From Deinococcus detaillensis (GTDB lineage: Bacteria; Deinococcota; Deinococci; Deinococcales; Deinococcaceae): 64,000 nucleotides of DNA. Below, in pieces: positions 38,970 to 49,684 of the stretch. The stretch is from positions 1-64,000 of the forward strand of contig NZ_VKDB01000008.1 of NCBI RefSeq assembly GCF_007280555.1. Reading direction: 5' to 3'. Under the pieces are notes generated by a model. The model was not told where the DNA came from. It did not search any database and worked only from the letters and a program-made list of their open reading frames with translations. How positions within the stretch are numbered: the first letter of the stretch is position 1; each line of letters starts with the position of its first letter. Made by a program: the position numbers and the translations under genes.

Positions 38970-40315
38970 CGGGTCTCCAGTGCTGGTGGGGTGGGTGCGG
39001 AGTCTGGGCTTGGCATTTCAGAGAACAAATCGGAGAGCAAAAGGGCATTCAGTTCGGCCACCGGCACTTCGCGCTGAACGCCGCTTGAGAGGTGCTTGAG
39101 CATCACGCTGCCGCGCCCGGCTTCCTCGCTGCCGATCAATGCGGCGTAAACGGCTGTGCGCCGCTCGGCTTCTCTGAAGACATTGCCGGGTTTGAGTGCC
39201 CGGTAAGCGAACTCGGCGCGGGCGACGGCGCGGATGCCCAGTGCCACGCGGGCCGCCAGATCCACTTGCTCAGCGTCCAGCGCCGCGACGTAGACCAGCG
39301 GGCCGGCGGTGAGCGGCCACTTGAGGCCCTCGGCGTCCATGGCAATCAGGAGGCGTTCGATACCGAAGGCCCAGCCCACCGCCGGCGTCTCGGGGCCGCC
39401 GAGTTCTTTGGCCAGCCCGTCGTAGCGCCCGCCGCCGCCGAGGGCCGACTTGGCTCCGACGCCCTGGTGGTGCAGTTCCCAGGCGGTGCGGCGGTAATAA
39501 TCCAGGCCGCGCACGATGCTGGGGTCGAGGTCATATGGCACACCCCAGGCGTCCAGATAGCCGCGCACTTCCTGAAAATGGGCGCTGGCTTCCTCGCCTA
39601 AAAAGTTGAGCATCGGCTCGACGTTGAGCTCTACGATCAGGGCCTGGTCATCTCTACTTTTGGAATCCAGAATCCGCATCGGATTGCGCGTCAAGCGGTC
39701 TTGCGAATCGGCAGAGAGGCGCTCGGCGTGTGGCGTGAACAGCTGGCGCAAATAAGCGTCGTAGCGCTCCCGGTCCGCCGGGTCGCCCACCGATCCGAGC
39801 TTGATCCTCGCGCCGGTCAGCCCGAGTTCCTGCACGACCTGCACCATCAACCAGATCGCTTCGGCGTCCACCAAGCTTAGCGCACTGCCGATCACCTCAT
39901 AATCGACTTGGTGAAACTGCCGCAGGCGGCCTTGCTGGACATTCTCGGCGCGGAACATCGGCCCGTGTGTCCAGAGTTTTAAGGGGCTGGGAAGCTGCTT
40001 GAGGCCGTTTTCCAAGTAGGCCCGCACGATGCCCGCCGTGCCCTCGGGGCGCAGAATATAGCCGCCGTGCTCTCCGGCATAGGTGACGGTAAACATCTCT
40101 TTGCGCACGATATCGGTGCTGCTGCCCACGCCGCGCTGCACCAGATCGGCGTATTCGAACAGCGGCGTTTCCATCCACTGCGCTCCGCCGCGCTCCAGCA
40201 CCCGCGCGGCCGTTTGGGTCACGTGAGAAAAAGCGGAGGCGCTGAGATCGGCTCTTAACTTGGGACTGCCATCCGGCAAGTGGTCTTGGGTGCCTTTGGG
40301 ACGCTGAAGTGACAT
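38966..40315 (-). CDS. hisS: Histidyl-tRNA synthetase
   Basis: Class IIa, 449 aa. Seen are [10 protein letters not shown] at the N-terminus, [16 protein letters not shown] (motif 2 region), [14 protein letters not shown] (His A) and GGGGRYDGL (His B), with motif 3 [11 protein letters not shown], then an anticodon domain. ATG 40315 is preceded seven bases upstream by TATACT (40323-40328), so the operon mRNA is probably leaderless. It leads hisS-aspS-aminopeptidase-RlpA-like. The promoter abuts a 54-base inverted repeat. Confidence 0.96.
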   Translation of the reverse strand: MSLQRPKGTQDHLPDGSPKLRADLSASAFSHVTQTAARVLERGGAQWMETPLFEYADLVQRGVGSSTDIVRKEMFTVTYAGEHGGYILRPEGTAGIVRAYLENGLKQLPSPLKLWTHGPMFRAENVQQGRLRQFHQVDYEVIGSALSLVDAEAIWLMVQVVQELGLTGARIKLGSVGDPADRERYDAYLRQLFTPHAERLSADSQDRLTRNPMRILDSKSRDDQALIVELNVEPMLNFLGEEASAHFQEVRGYLDAWGVPYDLDPSIVRGLDYYRRTAWELHHQGVGAKSALGGGGRYDGLAKELGGPETPAVGWAFGIERLLIAMDAEGLKWPLTAGPLVYVAALDAEQVDLAARVALGIRAVARAEFAYRALKPGNVFREAERRTAVYAALIGSEEAGRGSVMLKHLSSGVQREVPVAELNALLLSDLFSEMPSPDSAPTPPALETR

Positions 40316-40331
40316 AGGGGAGAGTATAGAC

Positions 40332-40385
40332 GGTGAGCGGGGCGCAGGCGGACAGCTTTACTCTGTCCCCTGCGCCCCGCTCACC
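40332..40385. repeat. 23-bp near-perfect inverted repeat between lipoprotein gene and hisS
   Basis: GGTGAGCGGGGCGCAGG (40332-40348) plus GGACAG (40350-40355) pair with CTGTCC (40363-40368) and CCTGCGCCCCGCTCACC (40369-40385), with one unpaired C and a seven-base loop. It has no T-run on either side. It lies 21 bases after the lipoprotein stop and three bases before the hisS -10 box on the minus strand, so it may end the first transcript while covering the -35 region of the next. Confidence 0.75.
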
Positions 40386-40406
40386 TCTGCTCACGAACGG
40401 CCGCTC

Positions 40407-40778
40407 TTACTGACTGCTTACGCTAAACGGGAGGCCGGTGCTCTGCCGTCCGTTGACTTCGATATACAGCCAGCTTCCGCCGGCTGGGGCGTTCGCCGGA
40501 ACGTTGAAGACGATTTCGCTGTCGGTCCACGACACCACCGACGCTGCGGGAATCAGGTAGCCGCCTGAGCCGTTTTCGTCCGCGCCCAAACGGATGCGCC
40601 CGGTGGCAGGGCCGCCGAGGTAGCGCCCCTGAATCATCACGGCTGCGCCTTTGGCCGCGCCGGACGAGACTTTGACCAGAACCGGCGTTTGGGTCACGCC
40701 CATCACCGTACCGACACGCGGCGCACACGAAGAGAGTGTGCCCACCAACAATAAAGAACCCAGCAAGAATATACGCAT
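40407..40778 (-). CDS. IPT/TIG-domain lipoprotein (123 aa)
   Basis: ATG 40778 is chosen because GGAGG lies seven bases upstream and it yields a lipoprotein signal with lipobox LSSC, Cys18. The rest is one immunoglobulin-like IPT/TIG domain: VMIQGRYLGG, a strand ending VVSWTDSEIVFNVPANAPAG (the typical 'I.F.VP..A' pattern) and a closing LPFSVSS. It should be lipid-anchored outside the cytoplasm, possibly binding another envelope component. It is divergent from the lipid kinase gene. Confidence 0.8.
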   Translation of the reverse strand: MRIFLLGSLLLVGTLSSCAPRVGTVMGVTQTPVLVKVSSGAAKGAAVMIQGRYLGGPATGRIRLGADENGSGGYLIPAASVVSWTDSEIVFNVPANAPAGGSWLYIEVNGRQSTGLPFSVSSQ

Positions 40779-40812
40779 GACTTTACCTCCGTCTCCGCAG
40801 TCTAATGGCTGG

Positions 40813-41745
40813 ATGAACGCCAAGCCTACCCCCCCCAAACGCGCCCTGCTGATCTTTAATCCCAAATCCGGCAAGGGACCGAGCCCACTGCCGCGCTTTA
40901 TCGCCGCGCTGGGTGAAAGAGGCTGGCACGTTGACGCCGAGGAACTTCCCCAAAAAGGTGAACTGGAAACCCTGCTGAGCAGCGCCGAGCACTACAGCGC
41001 CGTGATCGCGGCGGGCGGCGACGGCACCGTCAGCAGCATCGCGTATGTCCTCAGAAACCGGGGCGTGCCGCTGCTGGCTTATCCGGCAGGCACGGCGAAT
41101 TTGATTGCTCAAAATTTGAATCTGCCGGAAGATCCGCAGGAGCTGGCACAGGTGGTGGACGAACTCAGGGCTGTGTCTATCGATCTGGGCGAGTTGAGTG
41201 TCGCGGGCAAATCGCACGGCTTCGTGCTGCTGGCAGGCGCGGGAGCGGACGCGGCCATGATCGAAGGCGCAGAAGGCCTCAAAGACCGGCTGGGCGTGTT
41301 CGCTTACGTGGTCAGCGCCCTCAAGCAGCTGAGTCCCAAGACCACCACCTTTCACTTGACCCTTGACGGCAAAGCGCAGGATGTGGACGCCATGGCGGTG
41401 ATGGTCGCCAACTTCGGGATGGCCAATTTCCGTTTGCCGATTGCGCCGGGGGTCAGTCCCAACGACGGGCAGTTCGCAGTGCTGGTGCTCAAAGCTGGAT
41501 CGGTTTTGGAACTCCTGCCCAATTTACTCGACTCGCTGCGGGCCAAGCTCAATTTGGGCGAGCCGGTGTTCGGCAAAAATATCGATGTTTTTTCGGCCAG
41601 TGAAGTGGAGGTCAGCACCGAGGAACCGTTCCCACTGCAGTACGACGGCGAAATTCATGATGAAACCACGCCGTTTACCGCCCGCGTTTTACCGAAAGCG
41701 GCGCTCCTGCTGACCGGGGCAAGTCAGGAAGAATTGGAGACTTGA
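40813..41745 (+). CDS. Diacylglycerol/lipid kinase (YegS/DgkB-like)
   Basis: 310 aa DAGK-catalytic family protein. LLIFNPKSGKG opens the domain, the nucleotide-binding motif is AAGGDGTVSSIAYVL, and YPAGTANLIAQNL follows as in the family (GTxND variant, here GTANL). The C-terminal beta-sandwich ends in EEPFPLQYDGEI. It phosphorylates a lipid such as diacylglycerol at the membrane surface. ATG 40813 is used because the upstream frame overlaps the divergent lipoprotein gene. Confidence 0.9.
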   Translation: MNAKPTPPKRALLIFNPKSGKGPSPLPRFIAALGERGWHVDAEELPQKGELETLLSSAEHYSAVIAAGGDGTVSSIAYVLRNRGVPLLAYPAGTANLIAQNLNLPEDPQELAQVVDELRAVSIDLGELSVAGKSHGFVLLAGAGADAAMIEGAEGLKDRLGVFAYVVSALKQLSPKTTTFHLTLDGKAQDVDAMAVMVANFGMANFRLPIAPGVSPNDGQFAVLVLKAGSVLELLPNLLDSLRAKLNLGEPVFGKNIDVFSASEVEVSTEEPFPLQYDGEIHDETTPFTARVLPKAALLLTGASQEELET

Positions 41746-41846
41746 GGACGTGAAGCGTTTTTCTTGACTCGCCCCAGCATAACTTCAATGGTTGACCTTA
41801 AAACGCTTGCTGGCATTCCCATTTCCTACGTTCTATAATTTCACTT

Positions 41847-41870
41847 ATGAAACCTAAGAGATTCCGTTGA
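41847..41870 (+). CDS. Seven-codon minicistron leading the recombinase gene
   Basis: A perfect -10 box TATAAT (41834-41839) is seven bases before ATG 41847. That ATG opens a seven-codon frame (Met-Lys-Pro-Lys-Arg-Phe-Arg) whose TGA overlaps the TTG start of the recombinase gene (TTGA). The spacing equals that of the leaderless genes here, so ribosomes probably load on this ATG and re-initiate at TTG. This is a prediction; it could also simply be a short untranslated leader. Confidence 0.5.
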   Translation: MKPKRFR

Positions 41871-42898
41871 CCAGTTCAACCAGTTCTGCTCTCGTTCTGG
41901 CTTCTCGCTGGGCTTCGGCGTCTAATCGCCGCCGTGAAGGCCTCCGGGCGGCGCATTCCCAAGATGCTGAAGTTCTTACCGATCTGCTCCACACTTACTT
42001 GCGGCTCAAATCCAGCAAAGGCGGTCGCATCAGTGAACTGACCCTGGCGCACTACGCCGAGTCGCTTAGAAAGTTTTTGGCGTTTACAGGGCCAGCCGCG
42101 TCGCCGCAACACGCGTTGACTCAACTCGAGCCGGAGGTCTTCGAAGTCTGGCTGTTGGACTTGCAGGCACAGGGGCTGTCGGCATCCAGCGTCAAACGCC
42201 ACTTCTACGGCGTGCGGAATATGATGCGGGCTTTGGTGTGGGCCGATGTTTTAAAAATCGATCCCAGCACCAGTGTGCGCCCGCCTGCCGAGAGCGAGGC
42301 GGCCCACACTCGCAAGTCGGCCCTCAGCGCGGCGACGTTTAGAGCCCTCTTGGCTTTGCCTGCCGCCGAGCATCCCAGTGACCCCACCCGCGCCGCCCGC
42401 GATTACGCTTTGCTGCTGCTGGGCGGTCAATTTGGGTTGCGGGCCGCCGAATTGGTCGGACTGAATCTGGACGACCTCGACCTCAGTCTCAGTCACGTGG
42501 TGGTGCGCGGCAAAGGCAAAAAGACCCGGCAGGTGCCGCTTACTGCGCGGGCCTTAGAAGCGCTCGGCACTTGGTTGCGCCTGCGCCAAAGCCTGGTGAG
42601 CGCTTCGCCCGCGCTGCTGCTCTCGCTGAGTCACCGCAACGCGGGTGGGCGGTTGACCACCAAGGGAGCGCGGGACATTGCCGGACGTTATTACCTTGCT
42701 CTTGGGCTTCCACCTGCGCTGTGGGGCCTGCATACGCTGCGGCGCACGGCGGGAACGCAGCTCTACAGAGCCACCCGTGACTTGCACGTGGTGGCCGACG
42801 TACTGGGACACGCTTCGGTGAACACCAGTGCGATTTACGCCAAGATGGATACTTCGATTCGGCGGGAGGCTTTGGCGGCAGTTGAAGAGTTGGAGTAA
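41867..42898 (+). CDS. Tyrosine recombinase (XerC/D-like)
   Basis: 343 aa. A SAM-like N-terminal core-binding domain (about 35-125) precedes the catalytic domain. The catalytic Arg is in [12 protein letters not shown], the Lys is in [14 protein letters not shown], and HxxR appears as LHTLRRTAG. The second His is in [16 protein letters not shown], whose Tyr is the nucleophile. All key residues are present. It could be a chromosome-dimer resolving Xer protein or an integrase; no phage or island genes are nearby. No ATG/GTG exists at the N-terminus, so TTG 41867 is the likely start, coupled to the minicistron. Confidence 0.9.
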   Translation: MTSSTSSALVLASRWASASNRRREGLRAAHSQDAEVLTDLLHTYLRLKSSKGGRISELTLAHYAESLRKFLAFTGPAASPQHALTQLEPEVFEVWLLDLQAQGLSASSVKRHFYGVRNMMRALVWADVLKIDPSTSVRPPAESEAAHTRKSALSAATFRALLALPAAEHPSDPTRAARDYALLLLGGQFGLRAAELVGLNLDDLDLSLSHVVVRGKGKKTRQVPLTARALEALGTWLRLRQSLVSASPALLLSLSHRNAGGRLTTKGARDIAGRYYLALGLPPALWGLHTLRRTAGTQLYRATRDLHVVADVLGHASVNTSAIYAKMDTSIRREALAAVEELE

Positions 42899-42913
42899 AG
42901 ACTCTTATATATA

Positions 42914-44368
42914 TTACTGGGTACGGCGGCGGTCGAGCCTGAGTGCGTAGCCGAGCAGCAGCAGCGCGGCGATCAGGGCTGGAACGTCACCCAGACGCAT
43001 ATAAAGGGTGGTGGCGCTCAGGAGCGGATATTCGGCGTGAAGGACGCCTTCGCCTTCGGTGAGGGTTTGTACCGGCTCACCGAGATCATTGATCACGGCG
43101 GCGACCCCTTTGTTGACGCTCCGCAGCACGTAACGCCGTGTTTCGATGGCCCGTACCCGGCCCATATCGAAGTGCTGCCAGACGCCCCAGCCGGTGTACC
43201 AGCCGTCGTTGCTGACATTGACCAAGACCTGCGCTCCCTGAAGGGCCATCTGACGAGACACGTGGGCCACGATGCTGTCATAGCAGATGTAGACGCCGTA
43301 GAGCACGCCGCCGAGGGGAATGGGCGCGTAGGACTGACCAGGAAACTGGGGATTGAAGCTGCCCAGATTCAGCGATTGGTAGATCGAGCTGTAAAGACCG
43401 TTGAACGCCCCACTCAGCGGGTAATACTCACCCATCGGCACCGGGTGGGCTTTGTCGAAGCTGCCGGTGATGCGCTGCCCGTCCCAACCGATCGCGGTGT
43501 TGCGCGGATACTGATACATGCCGTAGAGGCCGGGCGCGGGGACTTCTCCAATGCGCTCCGGATACAGCAGCGCCGTTTCACTCCAGACGGTCACCTCACC
43601 CGCTCGGCGCTGCTGACTGAGTTGGAGTTGAGCTTGCCACTGCTGCTCTAAGTCTTGACCGGTGACTTTGGCAAACGAATCGAGATTGGTGCGGAGTAAG
43701 AGCGCCTTGGCGGGCGGCCCCTCCCCTGCCGTGCGGGTGAGGCCGTAGCCGAGGGCCGCCAGCCACAACACCGCCATCAGTGCAGCGGGGCGCGGATTTT
43801 TGGTTTGCGCAAGCGTGACCAGCGCCGCTGCCGAAGCGGTCAGGAGCGCCGTCAGCAGCAACACGCCGCCGAGGTCGGCCACCTGGATGAGTGGGGTTCT
43901 GAGGAAGGTGTAGCCCAAGCCCGACCAGGGAAAAGCCAGCGCCCCCAGCGTCCTGAGCCATTCCAGAATCACCCAGCCGCCCGCCAGTCCCCACAAGCGG
44001 CCCTGCGGCGTTTTGAAGGCGGCGGCGACCAAGAACGCCATCAGCGCCCAGAAGATGCCTTCCAGTACGAACAGCAGCGACAACGTCAGCGCCGAGAGCG
44101 GCCACGCCAGTACCGAAGGCAAGCTGCCGTCTTTGGACATCAGGTCTTGCATAAAGACCACCAGCCAAAAGAGCTGGGCGGCAAAAAAAGCGCTGATGGC
44201 GATCAATGTCTGCAACGTAAGTTGTTTGACGCTGGGCTGGCGGCTGAGATGCCCGAGTAAAAGGGCGAGGGGGACAACAGTCAAGATGCTCCAAGCCAGC
44301 GGCAGACCGCACAGAGCCAGACACACGCCGAAAGCGGCGGATAAAACAGCGGGGGGAAGGCGCGGCAT
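42914..44368 (-). CDS. lnt: Apolipoprotein N-acyltransferase
   Basis: 484 aa. The N-terminal half has about six membrane helices, and residues ~220-450 form a nitrilase-type periplasmic domain. The Glu-Lys-Cys triad is seen in VWSETALLYP, GSFDKAHPVPMGE and YICYDSIVAH. It adds the third acyl chain to lipoproteins, in keeping with the diderm-like Deinococcus envelope and with the lipoproteins in this window. I chose ATG 44368, where the first helix begins; the longer frame starts at 44413. It is convergent with the recombinase gene, 15 bases apart. Confidence 0.92.
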   Translation of the reverse strand: MPRLPPAVLSAAFGVCLALCGLPLAWSILTVVPLALLLGHLSRQPSVKQLTLQTLIAISAFFAAQLFWLVVFMQDLMSKDGSLPSVLAWPLSALTLSLLFVLEGIFWALMAFLVAAAFKTPQGRLWGLAGGWVILEWLRTLGALAFPWSGLGYTFLRTPLIQVADLGGVLLLTALLTASAAALVTLAQTKNPRPAALMAVLWLAALGYGLTRTAGEGPPAKALLLRTNLDSFAKVTGQDLEQQWQAQLQLSQQRRAGEVTVWSETALLYPERIGEVPAPGLYGMYQYPRNTAIGWDGQRITGSFDKAHPVPMGEYYPLSGAFNGLYSSIYQSLNLGSFNPQFPGQSYAPIPLGGVLYGVYICYDSIVAHVSRQMALQGAQVLVNVSNDGWYTGWGVWQHFDMGRVRAIETRRYVLRSVNKGVAAVINDLGEPVQTLTEGEGVLHAEYPLLSATTLYMRLGDVPALIAALLLLGYALRLDRRRTQ

Positions 44369-44478
44369 CAGCTTTGAAGTGTAGCAAGGGCCCAGATGTG
44401 GAAAAATGGGCATATAGGGAAAAGGTCAAGCCAGGAAGCTGTCAATGCGGCCGCTCCTTGAGGTAATCTGGGCTTACC

Positions 44479-45186
44479 TTGCGAATTGCTTTTATCAGTG
44501 ACCTCCACAGCAATATTCACGCGCTGACTTCAGTGCAGCGGTTTTTGAGCGAACATATCGTCAACTCGGTGGTGGTGGTGGGCGATTTGGTCGGCTACGG
44601 CGCGTCGCCCGGGCCAGTCATTGACTTCGTGCAGCAGGCAGGCTGGAAAGTTGGCCTTGGCTCGAGCGATTTGCGGGTGTCGATGGCGTTCGGTGAGCGC
44701 GAATCGCGGCGTGGGATCGCCGATCAGGTTCTGAACTGGACACGCGAAACCCTCGCACCGGAGCAGCTCGAATACCTGCGCCGTTTGCCGGTGGGCGGAC
44801 GGATTATGACGCCAGTCGGGCGCATTCGTTATTTTCACGGTGCGCCGCACGACCCCGAGGCCCGCCTCGATTTGATGGCCCCCGAGGCCCAAATGCAGGA
44901 ACTGGCCGAGCAGCTCAGTTCGCGGGTGGTCGTCTCGGCAGGCACCCACGTGCCGTTTGTGCGCACCATCGGCGACACTATTTTCATTGATCCCGGTTCG
45001 GTGGGCTTGAGCCTGAATCACGAACCCGGCGCGGACGTGATTATCATCGACGCCGCTGGCCGCAGACCCAAAGTCAGCATGCACAAAGTGCCGTATGACT
45101 ACTCGTCGGCGGCCTTCGACATCATGGCCTGGAATTTGCCGCCAATCATTGCCGACGTGATCCGCAGCGGGAAGATGGGGAGTTGA
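44479..45186 (+). CDS. Calcineurin-like phosphoesterase fold protein, active site degraded
   Basis: 235 aa, TTG start. The fold is clear from [12 protein letters not shown] (motif I) and VVGDLVGYG (motif II). However, the metal/catalytic motif GNHD reads GSSD (GLGSSDLRV) and the late GHTH reads AGTH (SAGTHVPF), so a catalytic His and metal ligands are missing. FHGAPHD still resembles the fourth motif. I infer weak or no phosphoesterase activity, perhaps nucleotide or protein binding. A TAATCT box lies nine bases before TTG 44479. Confidence 0.8.
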   Translation: MRIAFISDLHSNIHALTSVQRFLSEHIVNSVVVVGDLVGYGASPGPVIDFVQQAGWKVGLGSSDLRVSMAFGERESRRGIADQVLNWTRETLAPEQLEYLRRLPVGGRIMTPVGRIRYFHGAPHDPEARLDLMAPEAQMQELAEQLSSRVVVSAGTHVPFVRTIGDTIFIDPGSVGLSLNHEPGADVIIIDAAGRRPKVSMHKVPYDYSSAAFDIMAWNLPPIIADVIRSGKMGS

Positions 45187-45241
45187 GGGAAGAGGTGTGC
45201 GCCAACAGGTACAGTTACATACCCCTTGCTCCTGTCCGAAG

Positions 45242-45256
45242 GTGTACCGAGTACAC
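45242..45256. promoter_or_regulatory. Palindrome upstream of the glycolytic operon
   Basis: GTGTAC-CGA-GTACAC is a perfect 6-3-6 palindrome, 117 bases before the gap start codon and about 40 bases before the likely -10 TAAACT (45297-45302). It could bind a dimeric regulator, but no cognate is known to me. Confidence 0.4.
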
Positions 45257-45315
45257 TTGTCCAGTCGATACCGACGCCGACTTGACGAAGCTGCGGTAAA
45301 CTGGTGGTTGAGTGA

Positions 45316-46368
<1,053 letters not shown>

Positions 46369-46394
46369 GTCAAGCAAATCGAACGTTGAGTCGT

Positions 46395-46440
46395 GAAGGG
46401 TGGGCTATGGGTGAAAACAGCTCATGGCCCATCACCTTTG
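46395..46440 (+). other. Imperfect hairpin between gap and pgk
   Basis: GGTGGGCTATGGG and CCATGGGCC-like sequence (CATGGCCCATCACC) form an imperfect long stem just before the pgk Shine-Dalgarno AAGGAG. It may be an mRNA processing or stability element within the operon, as is common between gap and pgk. Confidence 0.4.
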
Positions 46441-46452
46441 TAAGGAGTAAAC

Positions 46453-47622
46453 ATGAAGAACTTAGATTCGTTAGATGTAAAGGGCAAGCGCGTACTGGTT
46501 CGGGTGGATTACAACGTGCCGATCAAGGACGGCGTGATTCAAGACGACACCCGTATCACCGCGTCTTTGCCCACCTTGAAGGCGCTGCTGGCCGGCGGCG
46601 CGTCACTGGTGCTGATGAGCCACCTGGGACGGCCCAAAGCGGGCCCCGATCCGAAATACAGCCTCGCGCCTGTGGCCCAGGCGCTGAGCAAGGTGCTGGG
46701 CCTACCGGTCAAGTTCATCGCCAGTTTGCCGAGCAGCCCTAAGACATTGGCGGCGGTGCAGGCGCTGGGAAGCGGCGAAGTGGCCCTCTTAGAAAATGTG
46801 CGCTTTGAAGCGGGCGAAGAGAAAAACGATCCGGCCCTTGCCCTCAAGCTGGCCCAGTTGGGCGACGCCTTCGTGCTGGACGCTTTCGGCAGCGCCCACC
46901 GCGCCCACGCTTCGGTGAGCGGCGTGGCCGGCAAGTTGCCGCACGCCGCCGGAAGCTTGCTGCAAACCGAAGTGGACGCGCTGGATAAACTGATCAACAC
47001 CCCCGCACACCCGTATGTGGTGATTATCGGCGGAGCCAAAGTCAGCGACAAGATCAAGGTCATCGAGAACTTGCTGCCGAAAGTGGACAAACTGCTGATC
47101 GGCGGCGGCATGGCTTACACCTTCATCAAGTCGCGCGGCGGCCAGATCGGCCAGAGCATTCACGAAGACGACCAATTGGCTTTGGCGGGGCGCTTGCTCA
47201 GCGAGTACGCCGATAAAATCATGCTGCCCACCGACGTGATTGCCGCCGACGCTTTTGACGAGGCCGCCAACACCAAAGTGGTGCCGAGCGATCAGATTCC
47301 TGACGGCTGGCAAGGCTTGGACGCTGGCCCCGAAACCGTGAAGGCTTACATCGCCGCGCTTCAGGGCGCAAAAACCGTGTTCTGGAACGGGCCGCTGGGC
47401 GTCTTTGAATTTGCAAAATTCGCGGGCGGCACCAACGCGGTGGCTGGGGCGGTGGCCGAGTTGGGCGCAGATACCTACAGCGTGGTGGGCGGCGGCGATT
47501 CGGTCAGCGCCATCAACAAGAGCGGTCAGGCCAGCAAGGTTTCGCACGTCTCCACCGGCGGCGGGGCCAGCTTGGAGCTGCTGGAAGGTCAGCCGCTGCC
47601 GGGCGTCGAAGCAATGAAGTAA
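46453..47622 (+). CDS. pgk: Phosphoglycerate kinase
   Basis: 389 aa. Transfers phosphate from 1,3-bisphosphoglycerate to ADP. Seen are [10 protein letters not shown] at the N-terminus, [44 protein letters not shown] and the C-terminal GGGDSVSAI with [19 protein letters not shown] lies seven bases before the ATG. The stop TAA overlaps the ATG of the Sel1 gene (TAATG), so that gene is translationally coupled. Confidence 0.97.
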   Translation: MKNLDSLDVKGKRVLVRVDYNVPIKDGVIQDDTRITASLPTLKALLAGGASLVLMSHLGRPKAGPDPKYSLAPVAQALSKVLGLPVKFIASLPSSPKTLAAVQALGSGEVALLENVRFEAGEEKNDPALALKLAQLGDAFVLDAFGSAHRAHASVSGVAGKLPHAAGSLLQTEVDALDKLINTPAHPYVVIIGGAKVSDKIKVIENLLPKVDKLLIGGGMAYTFIKSRGGQIGQSIHEDDQLALAGRLLSEYADKIMLPTDVIAADAFDEAANTKVVPSDQIPDGWQGLDAGPETVKAYIAALQGAKTVFWNGPLGVFEFAKFAGGTNAVAGAVAELGADTYSVVGGGDSVSAINKSGQASKVSHVSTGGGASLELLEGQPLPGVEAMK

Positions 47623-48791
47623 TGATGCAGCGGCAGCCCCTGCTTTGTCTGATTCTCAGCGTGGCCGCGCTGTCGGGTCAGGCCTGCGCGGATTATCTCA
47701 AAGGGCAGCAAGCCTACGACGCTGGACGGTATGCGGAGGCCTTGCCTGAATTCCAAACGTCGTTTCGACAAGGCGACGTGCGGGCTGCGGCCAGCTTGGG
47801 CGTGATGTACCGAAATGGTCAGGGCGTGCCGCGTAATGTGTACCTTGCCAGGCAGCGCTTTACCCAAGCGGCCCAGAGTGGAAATGCCAAAGCCCAAAAC
47901 GGTTTGGGCAACTTGTTCAAGGAAGGCCAGGGGGTAAGAGTCAACCGCGCCGCCGCCCTGCGTTGGTATCAGAAGGCGGCGGCGCAGGGGTATCCGCCGG
48001 CCATCTACAACGTGGGGCGGTGGTACAGCTCGGCGGGCGACGACGCGGCAGCGGCCCAGTGGTACACCAAAGCGGCGACTTTAAACTATCCCGCCGCACA
48101 GATCAATCTGGGCAATCTTTACCTTGACGGCAAAGGAGTCGGCAAAGACGCGGCGCGGGCCGTTGCCTTCTTTCAGGCCGCTGCTGATCAGCGAGCGCCG
48201 ATGGCATTGATTCGGCTGGGCACTGTCTATAAAGATGGACTGGGCGTTGCGAAGAATTATGCCAAAGCGGCCAAGTACTTTGAGCAGCCCGCCACGCTCG
48301 GCGATGTGTACTCACAGGCCAGTTTAGGCTGGCTTTCCTACCAGACCCGGCAATATCAAGAAGCGTTTGTCTGGTCTGATCTGGCCGCCCGGCAGGGAGA
48401 CAAATACGCTCAGCACACGCTCGGCATCTTGTACGAGGGCGGCTTCGGCACCGCTCGAGATCTCGGCTTGTACGAGGGCGGCTTCGGCACCGCTCGAGAT
48501 CTCGGCAGCGCCGGGGTGTGGTATCAAAAAAGTGCAGAGCAGGGCTACCCCCTCGCCTCGGCCCGACTCGGCCACCTGCTTTTGGATCAAAAAAAGTATC
48601 CGGAGGCATTTAAATACAATGCCTTTGCTGGGCAGCGGGGCAATGCCTATGGGCAAGGCCAACTCGGGTACATGTATGAAGCTGGTCTAGCCACGAGAAA
48701 ATCACTCGACTCGGCGGTAAAATGGTACAGGCTCGCAGCGCAACAAGGCGATCCGTACTCCATCAGCCGCTTAAAGGAACTGGGGAAATAA
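47622..48791 (+). CDS. Secreted Sel1-repeat protein inside the glycolytic operon
   Basis: 389 aa with a signal peptide (residues ~1-23, ending QACA) followed by about nine Sel1-like (TPR-related) repeats of ~36 aa, for example [17 protein letters not shown] and [18 protein letters not shown]. Such repeats form alpha/alpha superhelices that bind proteins. The protein is exported, so its place between pgk and tpiA is odd; no glycolytic role is evident. One repeat contains a perfect 13-residue duplication (39 bp). It starts within the pgk stop and ends two bases before the tpiA ATG. Confidence 0.9.
   Translation: MMQRQPLLCLILSVAALSGQACADYLKGQQAYDAGRYAEALPEFQTSFRQGDVRAAASLGVMYRNGQGVPRNVYLARQRFTQAAQSGNAKAQNGLGNLFKEGQGVRVNRAAALRWYQKAAAQGYPPAIYNVGRWYSSAGDDAAAAQWYTKAATLNYPAAQINLGNLYLDGKGVGKDAARAVAFFQAAADQRAPMALIRLGTVYKDGLGVAKNYAKAAKYFEQPATLGDVYSQASLGWLSYQTRQYQEAFVWSDLAARQGDKYAQHTLGILYEGGFGTARDLGLYEGGFGTARDLGSAGVWYQKSAEQGYPLASARLGHLLLDQKKYPEAFKYNAFAGQRGNAYGQGQLGYMYEAGLATRKSLDSAVKWYRLAAQQGDPYSISRLKELGK
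48429..48506 (+). repeat. Perfect 39-bp tandem duplication in the Sel1 gene
   Basis: Bases 48429-48467 and 48468-48506 are identical, beginning TTGTACGAGGGCGGC and ending CTCGAGATCTCGGC. The unit encodes [13 protein letters not shown] and keeps the frame. Zero divergence points to a recent event or active length variation. Confidence 0.95.
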
Positions 48792-48793
48792 CC

Positions 48794-49540
<747 letters not shown>

Positions 49541-49549
49541 ACATGAACG

Positions 49550-49575
49550 GCGGGGAGAAGTCGGCCCCGCTTTTT
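49550..49575 (+). terminator. Rho-independent terminator of the glycolytic operon
   Basis: GCGGGG and CCCCGC around a nine-base loop, directly followed by five Ts, ten bases after the tpiA stop. A second hairpin, AAGTGA/TCACTT with a T-rich tail, follows at 49587-49614 and may act as a backup. Confidence 0.85.
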
Positions 49576-49684
49576 GGCGAGACAACAAGTGAAGAAAATC
49601 ACTTAAGTTTTGTTTTGTGAAATAAAATCCTAAGAATAGACGGCACCTTCAAGAAAGGGGCGCTGCGCCGTTAGACTGCTCAGC

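Noticed and set aside
41867..42898. Mobile element or prophage boundary marked by the tyrosine recombinase
   Set aside because: Neighbours are housekeeping genes (lipid kinase, lnt), and I see no adjacent tRNA, direct att-like repeats or phage genes; a Xer-type role fits better.
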